Assembly: GCA_002435335.1 (NCBI GenBank)
Contig: DJMI01000031.1
Location: forward strand, 1-8,504
Origin: Nitrosomonas sp. UBA6494
GTDB taxonomy: Bacteria; Pseudomonadota; Gammaproteobacteria; Burkholderiales; Nitrosomonadaceae
Length of the DNA stretch: 8,504 nucleotides
Direction of reading: 5' to 3'
Shown: piece after piece, positions 1 through 6,835 of the stretch
Position numbering within the stretch: position 1 is the first letter of the stretch
How the letters are laid out: each line of letters begins with the position of its first letter
The notes under the pieces: model-generated
The model's database searches: none
Told to the model about the DNA's origin: nothing
Seen by the model: the letters and a program-made list of their open reading frames with translations, nothing else
Made by a program: the position numbers and the translations under genes

Positions 1-7
1 AAAATAC

Positions 8-23
8 TCAAGCGGCTGCTTGA
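8..23 (-). terminator. candidate intrinsic terminator of the queA-dedA operon
   Basis: Bases 8-13 (TCAAGC) and 18-23 (GCTTGA) form a perfect 6-base-pair stem with a 4-base loop. Read on the minus strand, the stem is followed by GTA and then at least four T (bases 4 to 1), where the window ends. It lies about 40 bases after the DedA stop codon, so it is well placed to end the minus-strand operon. The stem is short and only half G+C, and the T-run is cut by the window edge. Confidence 0.4.
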
Positions 24-35
24 TAAACCTGATTT

Positions 36-65
36 GAAGCACAGTACGCAATATTACTGTGCTTC
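36..65 (+). terminator. 11-base-pair hairpin overlapping the dedA stop; possible terminator
   Basis: Bases 36-46 pair perfectly with 55-65, giving an 11-base-pair stem with an 8-base loop. On the plus strand the stem is followed by a T-rich stretch (66-87, with TTTT and TTTTT runs), as in an intrinsic terminator for a gene converging from the left. On the minus strand the following bases are AAATCAGG, so it is less convincing as an end for dedA, although its foot overlaps that gene's TGA (64-66). It could act in both directions, or protect the mRNA 3' end. Confidence 0.45.
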
Positions 66-672
66 ATTGTTTTGATTTTTGCTTTTGAAAGAACCAATAA
101 GTAGTTAATCCAAGGATGCAGGCTGCTATCAAAATAATCACGATATCACGAAGATATTCTTTAATTAATGCTTCATTCTCACCAATGAAATATCCCAACA
201 ATGTCAATATCATGACCCAAATACCAGCGCCAAGACTGGTATAGAAGCTGAAAATGGGTAAATTCATTCTGGCTAAACCCGCTGGAATGGAAATATATTG
301 ACGAATCATTGGTATTAAACGGCCGGTAAAAGTGGAAATATGGCCATGTTTAGCAAAGAAATCTTCCATCTGGTGAAGATGATGTTCCTTAAACAAGACA
401 TATTTTCCATATCGTATTAACAACGGGCGTCCTAACCAAATTGCCAAATAATAATTGATTAATGCTCCCGTCAAGCTTCCAAGAATCCCACACAAGATCG
501 CGATAATGATGTCCATTTCGCCTTTTGAAGCAAGATAGCCTGCGGGAATCATGATTACTTCACTGGGGAACGGGATGAAACTGGATTCAATCAGCATCAA
601 TAAAAAAATGCCGGTATAACCTAAGCTTCCAACGGTGCTGATTATCCAATTAAAAATATCGGTGAACAACAC
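64..672 (-). CDS. DedA-family (VTT domain) inner-membrane protein
   Basis: A 202-residue polytopic membrane protein of the DedA/SNARE-associated (VTT) family. Some members are undecaprenyl-phosphate or lipid transporters dependent on the proton gradient; which lipid this one handles cannot be told. Visible hallmarks are the acidic re-entrant motif ESSFIPFPSE (29-38), a G..G....Y..G...GR stretch (62-82), and FTGRLIPMIRQYISIPAG (115-132) with the conserved arginines of the second re-entrant region. Hydrophobic segments lie near 10-30, 54-80, 140-165 and 176-195. Length is normal for the family (about 200). The start is GTG at 672. A TTG follows directly, and no strong ribosome site precedes either, so the start is moderately sure. 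It lies 23 bases after secF on the same strand and is probably cotranscribed, though it is not a standard member of the sec cluster. Confidence 0.9.
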   Translation of the reverse strand: MLFTDIFNWIISTVGSLGYTGIFLLMLIESSFIPFPSEVIMIPAGYLASKGEMDIIIAILCGILGSLTGALINYYLAIWLGRPLLIRYGKYVLFKEHHLHQMEDFFAKHGHISTFTGRLIPMIRQYISIPAGLARMNLPIFSFYTSLGAGIWVMILTLLGYFIGENEALIKEYLRDIVIILIAACILGLTTYWFFQKQKSKQ

Positions 673-695
673 GTTTATGCCCGAAAATAGAAATG

Positions 696-1634
696 TCAGA
701 CGACTGCGCCGTCATTCTCAAGCGGTTTCTTTTCCGCTTGAACAAGATCTTCCCGTTTGACGCCAAGCAGCATGATGATTGAACTGCCGACCATGATAGA
801 TGAATAGATGCCGAAAAGAATGCCAATGGTTAGTGCCAGTGAAAAATAATAAAGTGTTTCTCCACCAAATAGCAGCATTGAAACGACAACCATTTGCGTA
901 CTGCCATGCGTGATGATAGTACGTGACATCGTTTGCGTAATGGCATTGTCAATCACTTTCGTAACCGACGCTCGGCGCAGCTTGCGGAAATTTTCGCGGA
1001 TGCGATCAAAAATGACTACGGATTCGTTGACCGAGTAACCTAAGATGGCAAGAACTGCTGCTAACACGGTCAAAGAAAATTCCCATTGGAAGAAAGCAAA
1101 AAATCCCAAAATAATGACGACGTCGTGCAGATTGGCAATGATGCCGGCTACGCCGAATTTCCACTCAAAGCGTATAGCGAGGTAAGCAACGATGCCTAAC
1201 GATACGAATAGCAATGCTAATGCACCATTTTCAAGTAATTCATGACCAACTTGAGGCCCGACAAATTCAACTCGTCGCATTTCCACAGAAGAATCCGATT
1301 GTCTGAGTTCAGCAAGAACGGTTTCTGATAATTGAGCGCTAGAGAGATCTGCTCTGATCGGTAATCGTATAAGAACTTCGCGTGCCGTCCCAAAGTTTTG
1401 CACGCTGGCATCCGGCATCCCAAGATCGGATAGTACCGATCGTATCTTAGCTAAATCTGCGGGTTGGTTATAACCGACTTCCAGGACTGTGCCGCCGGTA
1501 AAATCAACACCTAGGTTAAGCCCTTTGGTTGTAATAAAGAAAACTGAGAGAATGAAAGTGGTGATCGAGATGGCGGCACCGATTCTTCGCCAGCTCATGA
1601 AAGGAATGTCACGATTAAATCGAAAAATTTCCAT
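696..1634 (-). CDS. secF: SecF, protein translocase accessory membrane subunit
   Basis: SecF forms a complex with SecD that uses the proton gradient to help pull exported proteins through SecYEG into the periplasm. At 312 residues it is close to Escherichia coli SecF (323). A first membrane segment (about 17-36) is followed by the family signature GVDFTGGT (42-49), a periplasmic P1-like domain (about 50-130), VEFVGPQVG (122-130), and five further membrane segments between about 135 and 292. GYSVNESVVIFDRIRENFRK (199-218) in the fourth segment is the conserved SecF motif, and MSRTIITHGST (236-246) is a usual variant. The ATG start has a clear AGGAAG four bases upstream. It lies 21 bases after secD on the same strand, as in most Proteobacteria. 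A second SecD is ruled out by the short periplasmic domain. Confidence 0.97.
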   Translation of the reverse strand: MEIFRFNRDIPFMSWRRIGAAISITTFILSVFFITTKGLNLGVDFTGGTVLEVGYNQPADLAKIRSVLSDLGMPDASVQNFGTAREVLIRLPIRADLSSAQLSETVLAELRQSDSSVEMRRVEFVGPQVGHELLENGALALLFVSLGIVAYLAIRFEWKFGVAGIIANLHDVVIILGFFAFFQWEFSLTVLAAVLAILGYSVNESVVIFDRIRENFRKLRRASVTKVIDNAITQTMSRTIITHGSTQMVVVSMLLFGGETLYYFSLALTIGILFGIYSSIMVGSSIIMLLGVKREDLVQAEKKPLENDGAVV

Positions 1635-1655
1635 AATTACTTCCTGAATATCAAA

Positions 1656-3719
1656 TTATTTCTTTTTAGATTGCTTAGCTTCGGGCGATTTTCGTCGACT
1701 TTTTGATTTGGTTGCCGTGCTGCCTGTCGATTGAGTGACTTCGGTCGCGATCAATCTTTCCTCAGCTGCAGGTTGTCGCGATGCGTTGCCTTCATTCTCA
1801 CTTGATTGCTCAGCAATCGTGTTGACTGCACTGGTTGCATTCTCTACTTGCGATTCATTGAATGCTAAATCGATATTTTTTTTATTCGAATTTTTAGGAA
1901 TCCAAATTTTACCGATTGGTACTGTGGTCAGGCGGCGATTTCCATACATAAAGTTGACCATGCCACGTGACACAAAAGTTGCGGTAAACACGGAAGTCAG
2001 AATACCCAGGCATAAAACCACAGCAAATCCTTTAACCGGACCTGAACCAAAAGCAAACAGCGCAATACCGGCTATCAGCGTAGTAATGTTCGAATCCAAA
2101 ATGGTGCCAAAAGCGCGTTCATAGCCCGCATGGATGGCAAGTTGAGGCGCGGCTCCGTTTCGTAATTCATCACGAATTCGTTCATTGATCAGCACATTGG
2201 CATCGATAGCCATGCCGACCGTCAATGCTAATGCGGCCATGCCGGGTAATGTCAAAGTTGCTTGCAGAATAGATAATAAACCAATAAGCAGCAGTAAGTT
2301 AAAGCCTAATGCGAAAACTGAGATCATGCCAAATGCGGCATAATAAATAATGATGAAAATTGCAACCGCTAAGAAACCGTAAAGCGTTGAATTGAAGCCA
2401 CGGGCAATATTTTCAGCGCCTAGACTAGGTCCGACGGTGCGTTCCTCTATAATGTCCATCGGTGCTGCAAGAGCGCCGGCACGCAACAACAAAGCAACAT
2501 CACGAGCTTCCATGCTGGTCATGCGTCCACTGATTTGTACGCGACCACCGCCGATTTCTTCACGAATGACGGGTGCCGTGACCACTTCGGCTTGATTTTT
2601 CTCGATCAACAGAATGGCCATCCGGCGACCTACGTTTTCCCGGGTGATTTGCTTGAAAATTCTTGAACCGTTATTATCCAGATTGACATGAACCGCTGCT
2701 TGATTATCTTTATCAAAACCTGGTTGCGCATCAGTGATTCGTTCGCCAGTGAGTAGGACTTGCTTCTTAACTAGAATTGGGCTACCGTCTCGTTCGCGAA
2801 ACAATTCCGTTCCGACAGGAAGTTGCCCGCGAAGCGCCGCATCAAGGTCGTGCTCGTCATCAACCATGCGAACTTCCAATGTTGCGGTTCGCCCTAAAAT
2901 ATCTTTGGCTTTGGCGGTATCTTGAACACCAGGCAATTGCACAATTACACGGTCGGCACCGGCTTTTTGAATAATTGGTTCAGCAACACCGAGCTCATTG
3001 ACACGATTTCGCAGTGTTGTGATATTTTGCATCACGGTTGATTCTTGTAAGCGCACTTGCGCTTCCGGTTTGATAGCAGCGATTAAGTGATACCGATTAT
3101 TGACTTCTTCTTCGATCAAACCTAGATCCGGATAGTTTTGTTTGATTTCCGCGTTTGCCTTAGAACGGGTTTCGGTGTCACGAAATTTGATGATTAATTT
3201 CTTTTCCTGCTTATCAAGGCCTGCATAAGGAATTCTTTTCTCGCGCAAAATACCGCGAATGTCATTACTATAGCGGTCAAGAGATTTATTCAGTGCACCT
3301 TCCATATCAACAGCCAGCATGAAATGTACACCTCCACGCAAATCCAGTCCTAAATACATCGGCAATGCACCGATACTGGTTAACCATTGCGGTGAATTGG
3401 GAAGTAGATTTAATGCGATAATATAATCGCCGCCAAGAGATGATTCGAGTAAATCTTTAGCTTTAATCTGTAGATCAGTGTCAACAAAGCGTACTTTGAC
3501 GCTGGTTTCATCCAGAAACAAACCATCGGCTACTAAGTTGGCTTGTTTTAATACCTCTTCGACACGTTGTAATAATGCAATATCTGCATTTGCAGTACTT
3601 CGTAGAGGAGAAATTTGTACGGCTGGAGATTCACCGTAAAAATTCGGCAACGTATATAACGCGCCTAACAGCAGCGAAACCGCAATAATCAAATATTGCC
3701 AAAGTGCGTAGCGGTTCAT
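1656..3719 (-). CDS. secD: SecD, protein translocase accessory membrane subunit
   Basis: SecD is the large partner of SecF. Its periplasmic domain grips emerging proteins while its membrane part uses proton flow. Layout: membrane segment 1 at about 8-27; the conserved YLGLDLRGG motif at 122-130; a large periplasmic region to about 440 including LRNRVNELGVAEP (236-248) and QLPGVQD (261-267); then five membrane segments near 446-463, 465-485, 493-513, 540-560 and 565-590. Asp507 in AIDANVLINERIRDELR (504-520) corresponds to the essential membrane aspartate of E. coli SecD. The protein has 687 residues against 615 in E. coli. The excess is a polar C-terminal tail (about 605-687), low-complexity and Ser/Glu/Ala-rich, ending in a very basic stretch. 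The ATG at 3719 gives the expected N-terminus, though the ribosome site before it is weak. It lies 65 bases after yajC. Confidence 0.97.
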   Translation of the reverse strand: MNRYALWQYLIIAVSLLLGALYTLPNFYGESPAVQISPLRSTANADIALLQRVEEVLKQANLVADGLFLDETSVKVRFVDTDLQIKAKDLLESSLGGDYIIALNLLPNSPQWLTSIGALPMYLGLDLRGGVHFMLAVDMEGALNKSLDRYSNDIRGILREKRIPYAGLDKQEKKLIIKFRDTETRSKANAEIKQNYPDLGLIEEEVNNRYHLIAAIKPEAQVRLQESTVMQNITTLRNRVNELGVAEPIIQKAGADRVIVQLPGVQDTAKAKDILGRTATLEVRMVDDEHDLDAALRGQLPVGTELFRERDGSPILVKKQVLLTGERITDAQPGFDKDNQAAVHVNLDNNGSRIFKQITRENVGRRMAILLIEKNQAEVVTAPVIREEIGGGRVQISGRMTSMEARDVALLLRAGALAAPMDIIEERTVGPSLGAENIARGFNSTLYGFLAVAIFIIIYYAAFGMISVFALGFNLLLLIGLLSILQATLTLPGMAALALTVGMAIDANVLINERIRDELRNGAAPQLAIHAGYERAFGTILDSNITTLIAGIALFAFGSGPVKGFAVVLCLGILTSVFTATFVSRGMVNFMYGNRRLTTVPIGKIWIPKNSNKKNIDLAFNESQVENATSAVNTIAEQSSENEGNASRQPAAEERLIATEVTQSTGSTATKSKSRRKSPEAKQSKKK

Positions 3720-3784
3720 AGGATCAAAATTTCAAATGATGAAAAATATAACGATAATCGATAAATACTTGATTGAGTAAAGGC

Positions 3785-4228
3785 TTATTTTTTATTGGTT
3801 TCGGCATCCTTATTTTCAGATATTTCCCCGCTTTCACTTTCATCCTTATTATCACCGGTAGAAGCTTTGGGAGTTTTTGTTTTCTGACTTTTGTTTTTTG
3901 GTTCAATGCTTTTTAAAGTACCTTTTGGCAATAAAGTTTGTACAGAGGATTTAAGCACGGTAACTTCGAGACCGGATGCGATTTCGATGATGGCATAGTT
4001 TTCACTGACATTGATGATTTGCCCCAATATGCCGCCGTTAGTAATGACCTCATCACCTCGTTGCAGTGCTCCAACCATTTGTTTGTGTTCTTTCGCACGC
4101 TTAGATTGTGGACGAATGAGTAAGAAATAAAACAAAACCAAGATACCGATCATCGGTAACAAGCTTAATAAACTTGCATCGTTTTGTGCAGGAGCGGCTG
4201 CTTGCGCAAATGCATCACTAATCATCAT
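3785..4228 (-). CDS. yajC: YajC, Sec translocon auxiliary protein
   Basis: YajC is a small single-span inner-membrane protein found with SecDF (the SecDF-YajC complex) and bound to other membrane machines. From the chosen ATG at 4228 it has 147 residues. A short Ala-rich N-terminus precedes one membrane helix (about 21-38), the family signature YFLLIRPQSKRAKEH (34-48) follows, and then a small cytoplasmic beta-rich domain with QRGDEVITNGGILG (56-69). The start was chosen because GGAGA lies five bases upstream. An in-frame GTG at 4261 adds 11 residues but has no ribosome site. ATG at 4225 is a near-equal alternative. After the usual domain comes a highly charged tail (about 108-147) rich in Lys, Glu, Ser, Asn and Asp; E. 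coli YajC has only 110 residues. It sits between tgt and secD, the standard order. Confidence 0.95.
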   Translation of the reverse strand: MMISDAFAQAAAPAQNDASLLSLLPMIGILVLFYFLLIRPQSKRAKEHKQMVGALQRGDEVITNGGILGQIINVSENYAIIEIASGLEVTVLKSSVQTLLPKGTLKSIEPKNKSQKTKTPKASTGDNKDESESGEISENKDAETNKK

Positions 4229-4280
4229 GATTCTCTCCACAGGTTTTCTTAAAAAGCGCACATATTAGCATGCTGATCAC

Positions 4281-5366
4281 TTATGCCAGAAATTCTTGTG
4301 CAAATTCTTCGAATTGACGGTTTTCGATGGCTTGCCGAATTTGCATCATCAGTTCATGATAATAAAATAAATTGTGAATGGTGTTTAAATGTGCCCCAAG
4401 CATTTCATTGATGCGCTGTAAATGATGTAAATACGAGCGGCTGAAATGCTGGCAAGTATAGCAACCGCACTGATCGTCCGGTGGCGTAGTGTCCAAACGA
4501 TATTGACTATTGCGTAGCTTGATAATTCCATGTTGCGTATAGAGCCAACCGTTTCTTGCATTTCTCGTGGGCAGCACGCAATCGAACATGTCTATTCCAT
4601 GAGCTACCGCGTAAACAATATCCGCAGGCGTGCCGACACCCATCAGATAACGTGGCTGGTCTTCCGGTAACAACGGTGCGGTATGACTTAAAATGCGCTG
4701 CATTTCCGATTTCGGCTCACCTACCGACAGACCACCGATGGCATAACCGTCAAAACCGATTGTGGATAACTCTGCAAACGATTGTTCGCGTAATTTTTCA
4801 TACATACCACCTTGCACGATGCCAAACAGCGCGTTAGGATTATTTCCATGTGCTACCTTGGAACGTTCTGCCCAGCGTAAACTGAGTTCCATTGATAAGC
4901 GGGTAGTAGTTTCATCTGCAGGATATGGAGTGCACTCATCAAAGATCATCACTATATCTGAATTGAGTGTGCACTGAATACGCATCGATTCTTCGGGAGA
5001 CAGAAAACAATTGTCGCCGTTGACCGGTGATTTGAACTTGACCCCTTGTTCGGTAATTTTGCGCAGATCGCCTAGGCTATAGACTTGAAAACCACCTGAA
5101 TCGGTCAAGATAGGACCCTGCCAGTCAATGAAATCGTGTAAACCACTATGAGCTTGGATTACTTCCAAACCAGGGCGCAGCCATAAATGAAAGGTGTTGC
5201 CGAGAATGATTTGTGTATTTACTGCTTGTAGAGCAGCGGGAGGCATTGTTTTGACCGCACCGTAAGTACCTACCGGCATGAAAGCAGGCGTTTCGATACT
5301 GCCATGCGCCAATGTCAAAGTTCCTCTACGTGCGGCGGAGTCGGTCGCGTGTAATTGAAATTTCAT
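4281..5366 (-). CDS. tgt: tRNA-guanine transglycosylase
   Basis: Tgt swaps guanine 34 of tRNAs with GUN anticodons (Asp, Asn, His, Tyr) for the precursor preQ1, a late step to queuosine in the cytoplasm. At 361 residues it is close to E. coli Tgt (375). All expected landmarks are present: LTDSGGFQV (87-95) with catalytic Asp89; IFDECTPYP (141-149) with Asp143 for base recognition; FGIVQGG (181-187); the nucleophile Asp262 in DMFDCVLPTRNARNG (259-273); and the zinc site Cys300, Cys302, Cys305 and His331. The start ATG overlaps the queA stop as ATGA (5363-5366), with AAGGA upstream inside queA, so the two are probably translationally coupled. yajC follows 52 bases later. Confidence 0.98.
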   Translation of the reverse strand: MKFQLHATDSAARRGTLTLAHGSIETPAFMPVGTYGAVKTMPPAALQAVNTQIILGNTFHLWLRPGLEVIQAHSGLHDFIDWQGPILTDSGGFQVYSLGDLRKITEQGVKFKSPVNGDNCFLSPEESMRIQCTLNSDIVMIFDECTPYPADETTTRLSMELSLRWAERSKVAHGNNPNALFGIVQGGMYEKLREQSFAELSTIGFDGYAIGGLSVGEPKSEMQRILSHTAPLLPEDQPRYLMGVGTPADIVYAVAHGIDMFDCVLPTRNARNGWLYTQHGIIKLRNSQYRLDTTPPDDQCGCYTCQHFSRSYLHHLQRINEMLGAHLNTIHNLFYYHELMMQIRQAIENRQFEEFAQEFLA

Positions 5367-6397
5367 GATTTCCTTTCCATCAGCATGGCATCCCCGTAAC
5401 TAAAAAAGCGGTAGCGTGCCTGTATGGCATGCTGATAGGCTTGCCGAATATTGTCTATGCCTGCAAAAGCGGATACTAACATCAATAGCGTCGAGCGCGG
5501 CAGATGGAAATTAGTCAATAACCGCTCCACGATCTGGAAACGAAACCCGGGAGTGATGAATAAGCGTGTGTCACCATAACCAGTGGTTAAACGACCCTGA
5601 TTGGCGAAAGCGCATGATTCCAATGCGCGCAGCGTGGTCGTACCAACTGCCAATATCCGTCCGTTTGTCTGCTTGGCATGATTGATAATATCAACCGTTT
5701 GTTGCGGAATATGATAGCTTTCATTGTGCATCGTATGATCGGAGATATTTTTTACTCGTACTGGTTGAAAAGTGCCGGCGCCGACATGCAACGTCACATA
5801 GCAAATTCGTATCCCTAGTTTCTGTAATTGCTCCAGCATATTGTTATCAAAGTGTAAGCCCGCAGTCGGAGCGGCAACGGCGCCAGCATGTTTAGCGTAA
5901 ACGGTTTGATAGCGGGTTTCGTCAAAGGCGGCAGCTTTTCTGTCAATATAAGGCGGTAGTGGTAATAGGCCGTACTGATCAAGTAATGCCGCAACGGTGT
6001 TTTCGTGCTCGAATCTCAATGTGTGGAATTCTTGCACACGCGAAACAACCGTAACCGGAATGGTTCCTGATAACAACAATCTAGACTCAGGTTTGGGTGC
6101 GTGACTAGCACGAATGGACGCCAAAGCATGATGATCGTCCAGCAATCGTTCTATCATCACTTCCACTTTGCCGCCACTTTCTTTTTGACCGAATAATCGC
6201 GCTTTGATTACCTGTGTATCGTTAAAAACCATTACATCATCACAGCGCAAAAAGCGCGGAAGCTCATGGAACAACTCATCTTGCCAGCAATCATGGATGC
6301 TATCTAAATATAACAGGCGACTGTCAGGGCGTTTTGCAGTAGGAAATTGGGCGATCAACTCAGCAGGCAGGTAATAATCAAAATCCTCAGTCTTCAT
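5363..6397 (-). CDS. queA: S-adenosylmethionine:tRNA ribosyltransferase-isomerase
   Basis: QueA transfers and isomerises the ribosyl part of S-adenosylmethionine onto preQ1 in tRNA, giving epoxyqueuosine; it acts directly after Tgt. From ATG 6397 it has 344 residues (E. coli 356). Family motifs: DFDYYLPAELIAQFP (5-19), VFNDTQVIKARL (57-68), GGKVEVMIERLL (75-86), LLPLPPYI (144-151), YQTVYAKHAGAVAAPTAGLH (163-182), LHVGAGTFQPVR (203-214), LLTNFHLPRSTLLMLVSAFA (293-312) and YRFFSYGDAMLM (329-340). The start was chosen by alignment to the family N-terminus. The frame stays open upstream to 6574, adding 59 residues unlike QueA. No Shine-Dalgarno sequence precedes this ATG, while TATAAT lies eight bases upstream, so a leaderless message is possible. 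Its stop overlaps the tgt start. It is the first gene of the minus-strand operon and divergent from the tRNA gene. Confidence 0.96.
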   Translation of the reverse strand: MKTEDFDYYLPAELIAQFPTAKRPDSRLLYLDSIHDCWQDELFHELPRFLRCDDVMVFNDTQVIKARLFGQKESGGKVEVMIERLLDDHHALASIRASHAPKPESRLLLSGTIPVTVVSRVQEFHTLRFEHENTVAALLDQYGLLPLPPYIDRKAAAFDETRYQTVYAKHAGAVAAPTAGLHFDNNMLEQLQKLGIRICYVTLHVGAGTFQPVRVKNISDHTMHNESYHIPQQTVDIINHAKQTNGRILAVGTTTLRALESCAFANQGRLTTGYGDTRLFITPGFRFQIVERLLTNFHLPRSTLLMLVSAFAGIDNIRQAYQHAIQARYRFFSYGDAMLMERKS

Positions 6398-6404
6398 TCG
6401 GCTT

Positions 6405-6435
6405 ATTATACCGTTATCATCCGATAGACCATCAA
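6405..6435 (-). promoter_or_regulatory. candidate queA operon promoter
   Basis: On the minus strand a perfect TATAAT (6405-6410) lies 19 bases after TTGATG (6430-6435, four of six matches to TTGACA). The spacer is longer than the ideal 17. Transcription would start at about 6398-6399, practically at the queA ATG (6397), which fits the missing ribosome site. No other candidate in the 189-base gap was as good on this strand. Confidence 0.4.
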
Positions 6436-6524
6436 TAAACGTTTTTTGGGGCAATCTAAGCAAGGTAGAAATGCGTTTGACCAGTTTCAATTTTTGTGTG
6501 GCCAGCACATTCCATCCATGCAGC

Positions 6525-6553
6525 TTGCTGATCTGATGCTTTTCAGTGATAAT
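6525..6553 (+). promoter_or_regulatory. candidate tRNA-Leu promoter
   Basis: TTGCTG (6525-6530) and GATAAT (6548-6553, five of six matches to TATAAT) are separated by 17 bases. They would start transcription near 6560, about 27 bases before the mature tRNA 5' end, leaving a leader for RNase P to remove. The -35 match is weak (three of six). Confidence 0.35.
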
Positions 6554-6586
6554 TGCGCCTTCAGTTGCATACAAACTGTTCAGTAA

Positions 6587-6673
6587 GCCGAGATGGCGGA
6601 ATTGGTAGACGCACGGGACTCAAAATCCCGCGATGGTGACATCATGGGGGTTCGATTCCCCCTCTCGGCACCA
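6587..6673 (+). tRNA. tRNA-Leu (anticodon CAA)
   Basis: A complete 87-base class II tRNA that reads UUG leucine codons. The acceptor stem GCCGAGA (6587-6593) pairs with TCTCGGC (6663-6669), followed by discriminator A and encoded CCA (6671-6673). The D-arm contains GGTAGACGC. The anticodon stem is CGGGA (6614-6618) with TCCCG (6626-6630), and the loop CTCAAAA places CAA at 6621-6623. The long variable arm typical of leucine tRNAs holds GATG/CATC (6632-6635 with 6640-6643). The T-arm is GGGGG-TTCGATT-CCCCC (6646-6662). All stems pair perfectly, so the gene looks functional despite the adjacent insertion. Tgt does not modify this tRNA, because its wobble base is C. Confidence 0.97.
6646..6673 (+). 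other. probable island attachment site (attL) in the tRNA 3' end
   Basis: The T-arm, 3' acceptor strand and CCA of the leucine tRNA are the likely core of attL. P4-type integrases typically insert at tRNA 3' ends and rebuild them, and such an integrase begins 148 bases downstream in the same direction. Phage P4 uses the same tRNA species (leuX, CAA) in E. coli. No second copy of this stretch is seen in the window, so the attR partner must be beyond the right edge. The exact core length cannot be set without it. Confidence 0.6.
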
Positions 6674-6768
6674 GTAGCAGTATTCAGTAAGTCTCATATC
6701 GTATCAAATCCATTGTAATTGCATAGTTTTTTATTGATTGATTGTGTCAGGAGATAGCATATTATCTT

Positions 6769-6797
6769 TTGACATACCGTCAATTTGTCGGTATTTT
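6769..6797 (+). promoter_or_regulatory. candidate integrase promoter
   Basis: A perfect TTGACA (6769-6774), 17 bases, then TATTTT (6792-6797, four of six matches). Transcription would begin near 6804, about 18 bases before the integrase ATG. Two copies of the TACCGTCAA-type motif lie inside the spacer and a third spans the start point, so a protein binding the repeats would block this promoter. A second possible pair is TTGATT (6738-6743), 16 bases, TATTAT (6760-6765), which would start transcription just before the repeats. Confidence 0.5.
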
Positions 6798-6835
6798 TGA
6801 CGGTACTTTTGATACCGTCAAATGCTTACCGACAT
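6775..6835 (+). repeat. cluster of 9-base repeats over the integrase promoter and start codon
   Basis: Direct copies of TACCGTCAA are at 6775-6783 and 6813-6821. Inverted copies are TTGACGGTA at 6797-6805 (exact) and TTGTCGGTA at 6785-6793 (one mismatch). TACCGACAT at 6827-6835, just inside the integrase gene, is a weaker fifth copy. The arrangement suggests operator or arm-type integrase-binding sites. As RNA, 6796-6805 pairs with 6813-6822, closing a 10-base-pair hairpin that includes the A of the ATG. Confidence 0.7.

Noticed and set aside
1735..2124. A 129-codon plus-strand open frame within secD
   Set aside because: It mirrors the well-conserved SecD coding frame on the other strand and shows no domain; it is a by-product of codon bias.
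4229..4261. Longer YajC from the GTG at 4261
   Set aside because: No ribosome site precedes it, whereas GGAGA is correctly spaced from the ATG at 4228, and the shorter form matches the usual YajC N-terminus.
4281..6673. Functional link between queA/tgt and the adjacent tRNA-Leu
   Set aside because: Queuosine is made only in tRNAs with GUN anticodons; this tRNA has CAA, so the proximity is probably accidental.
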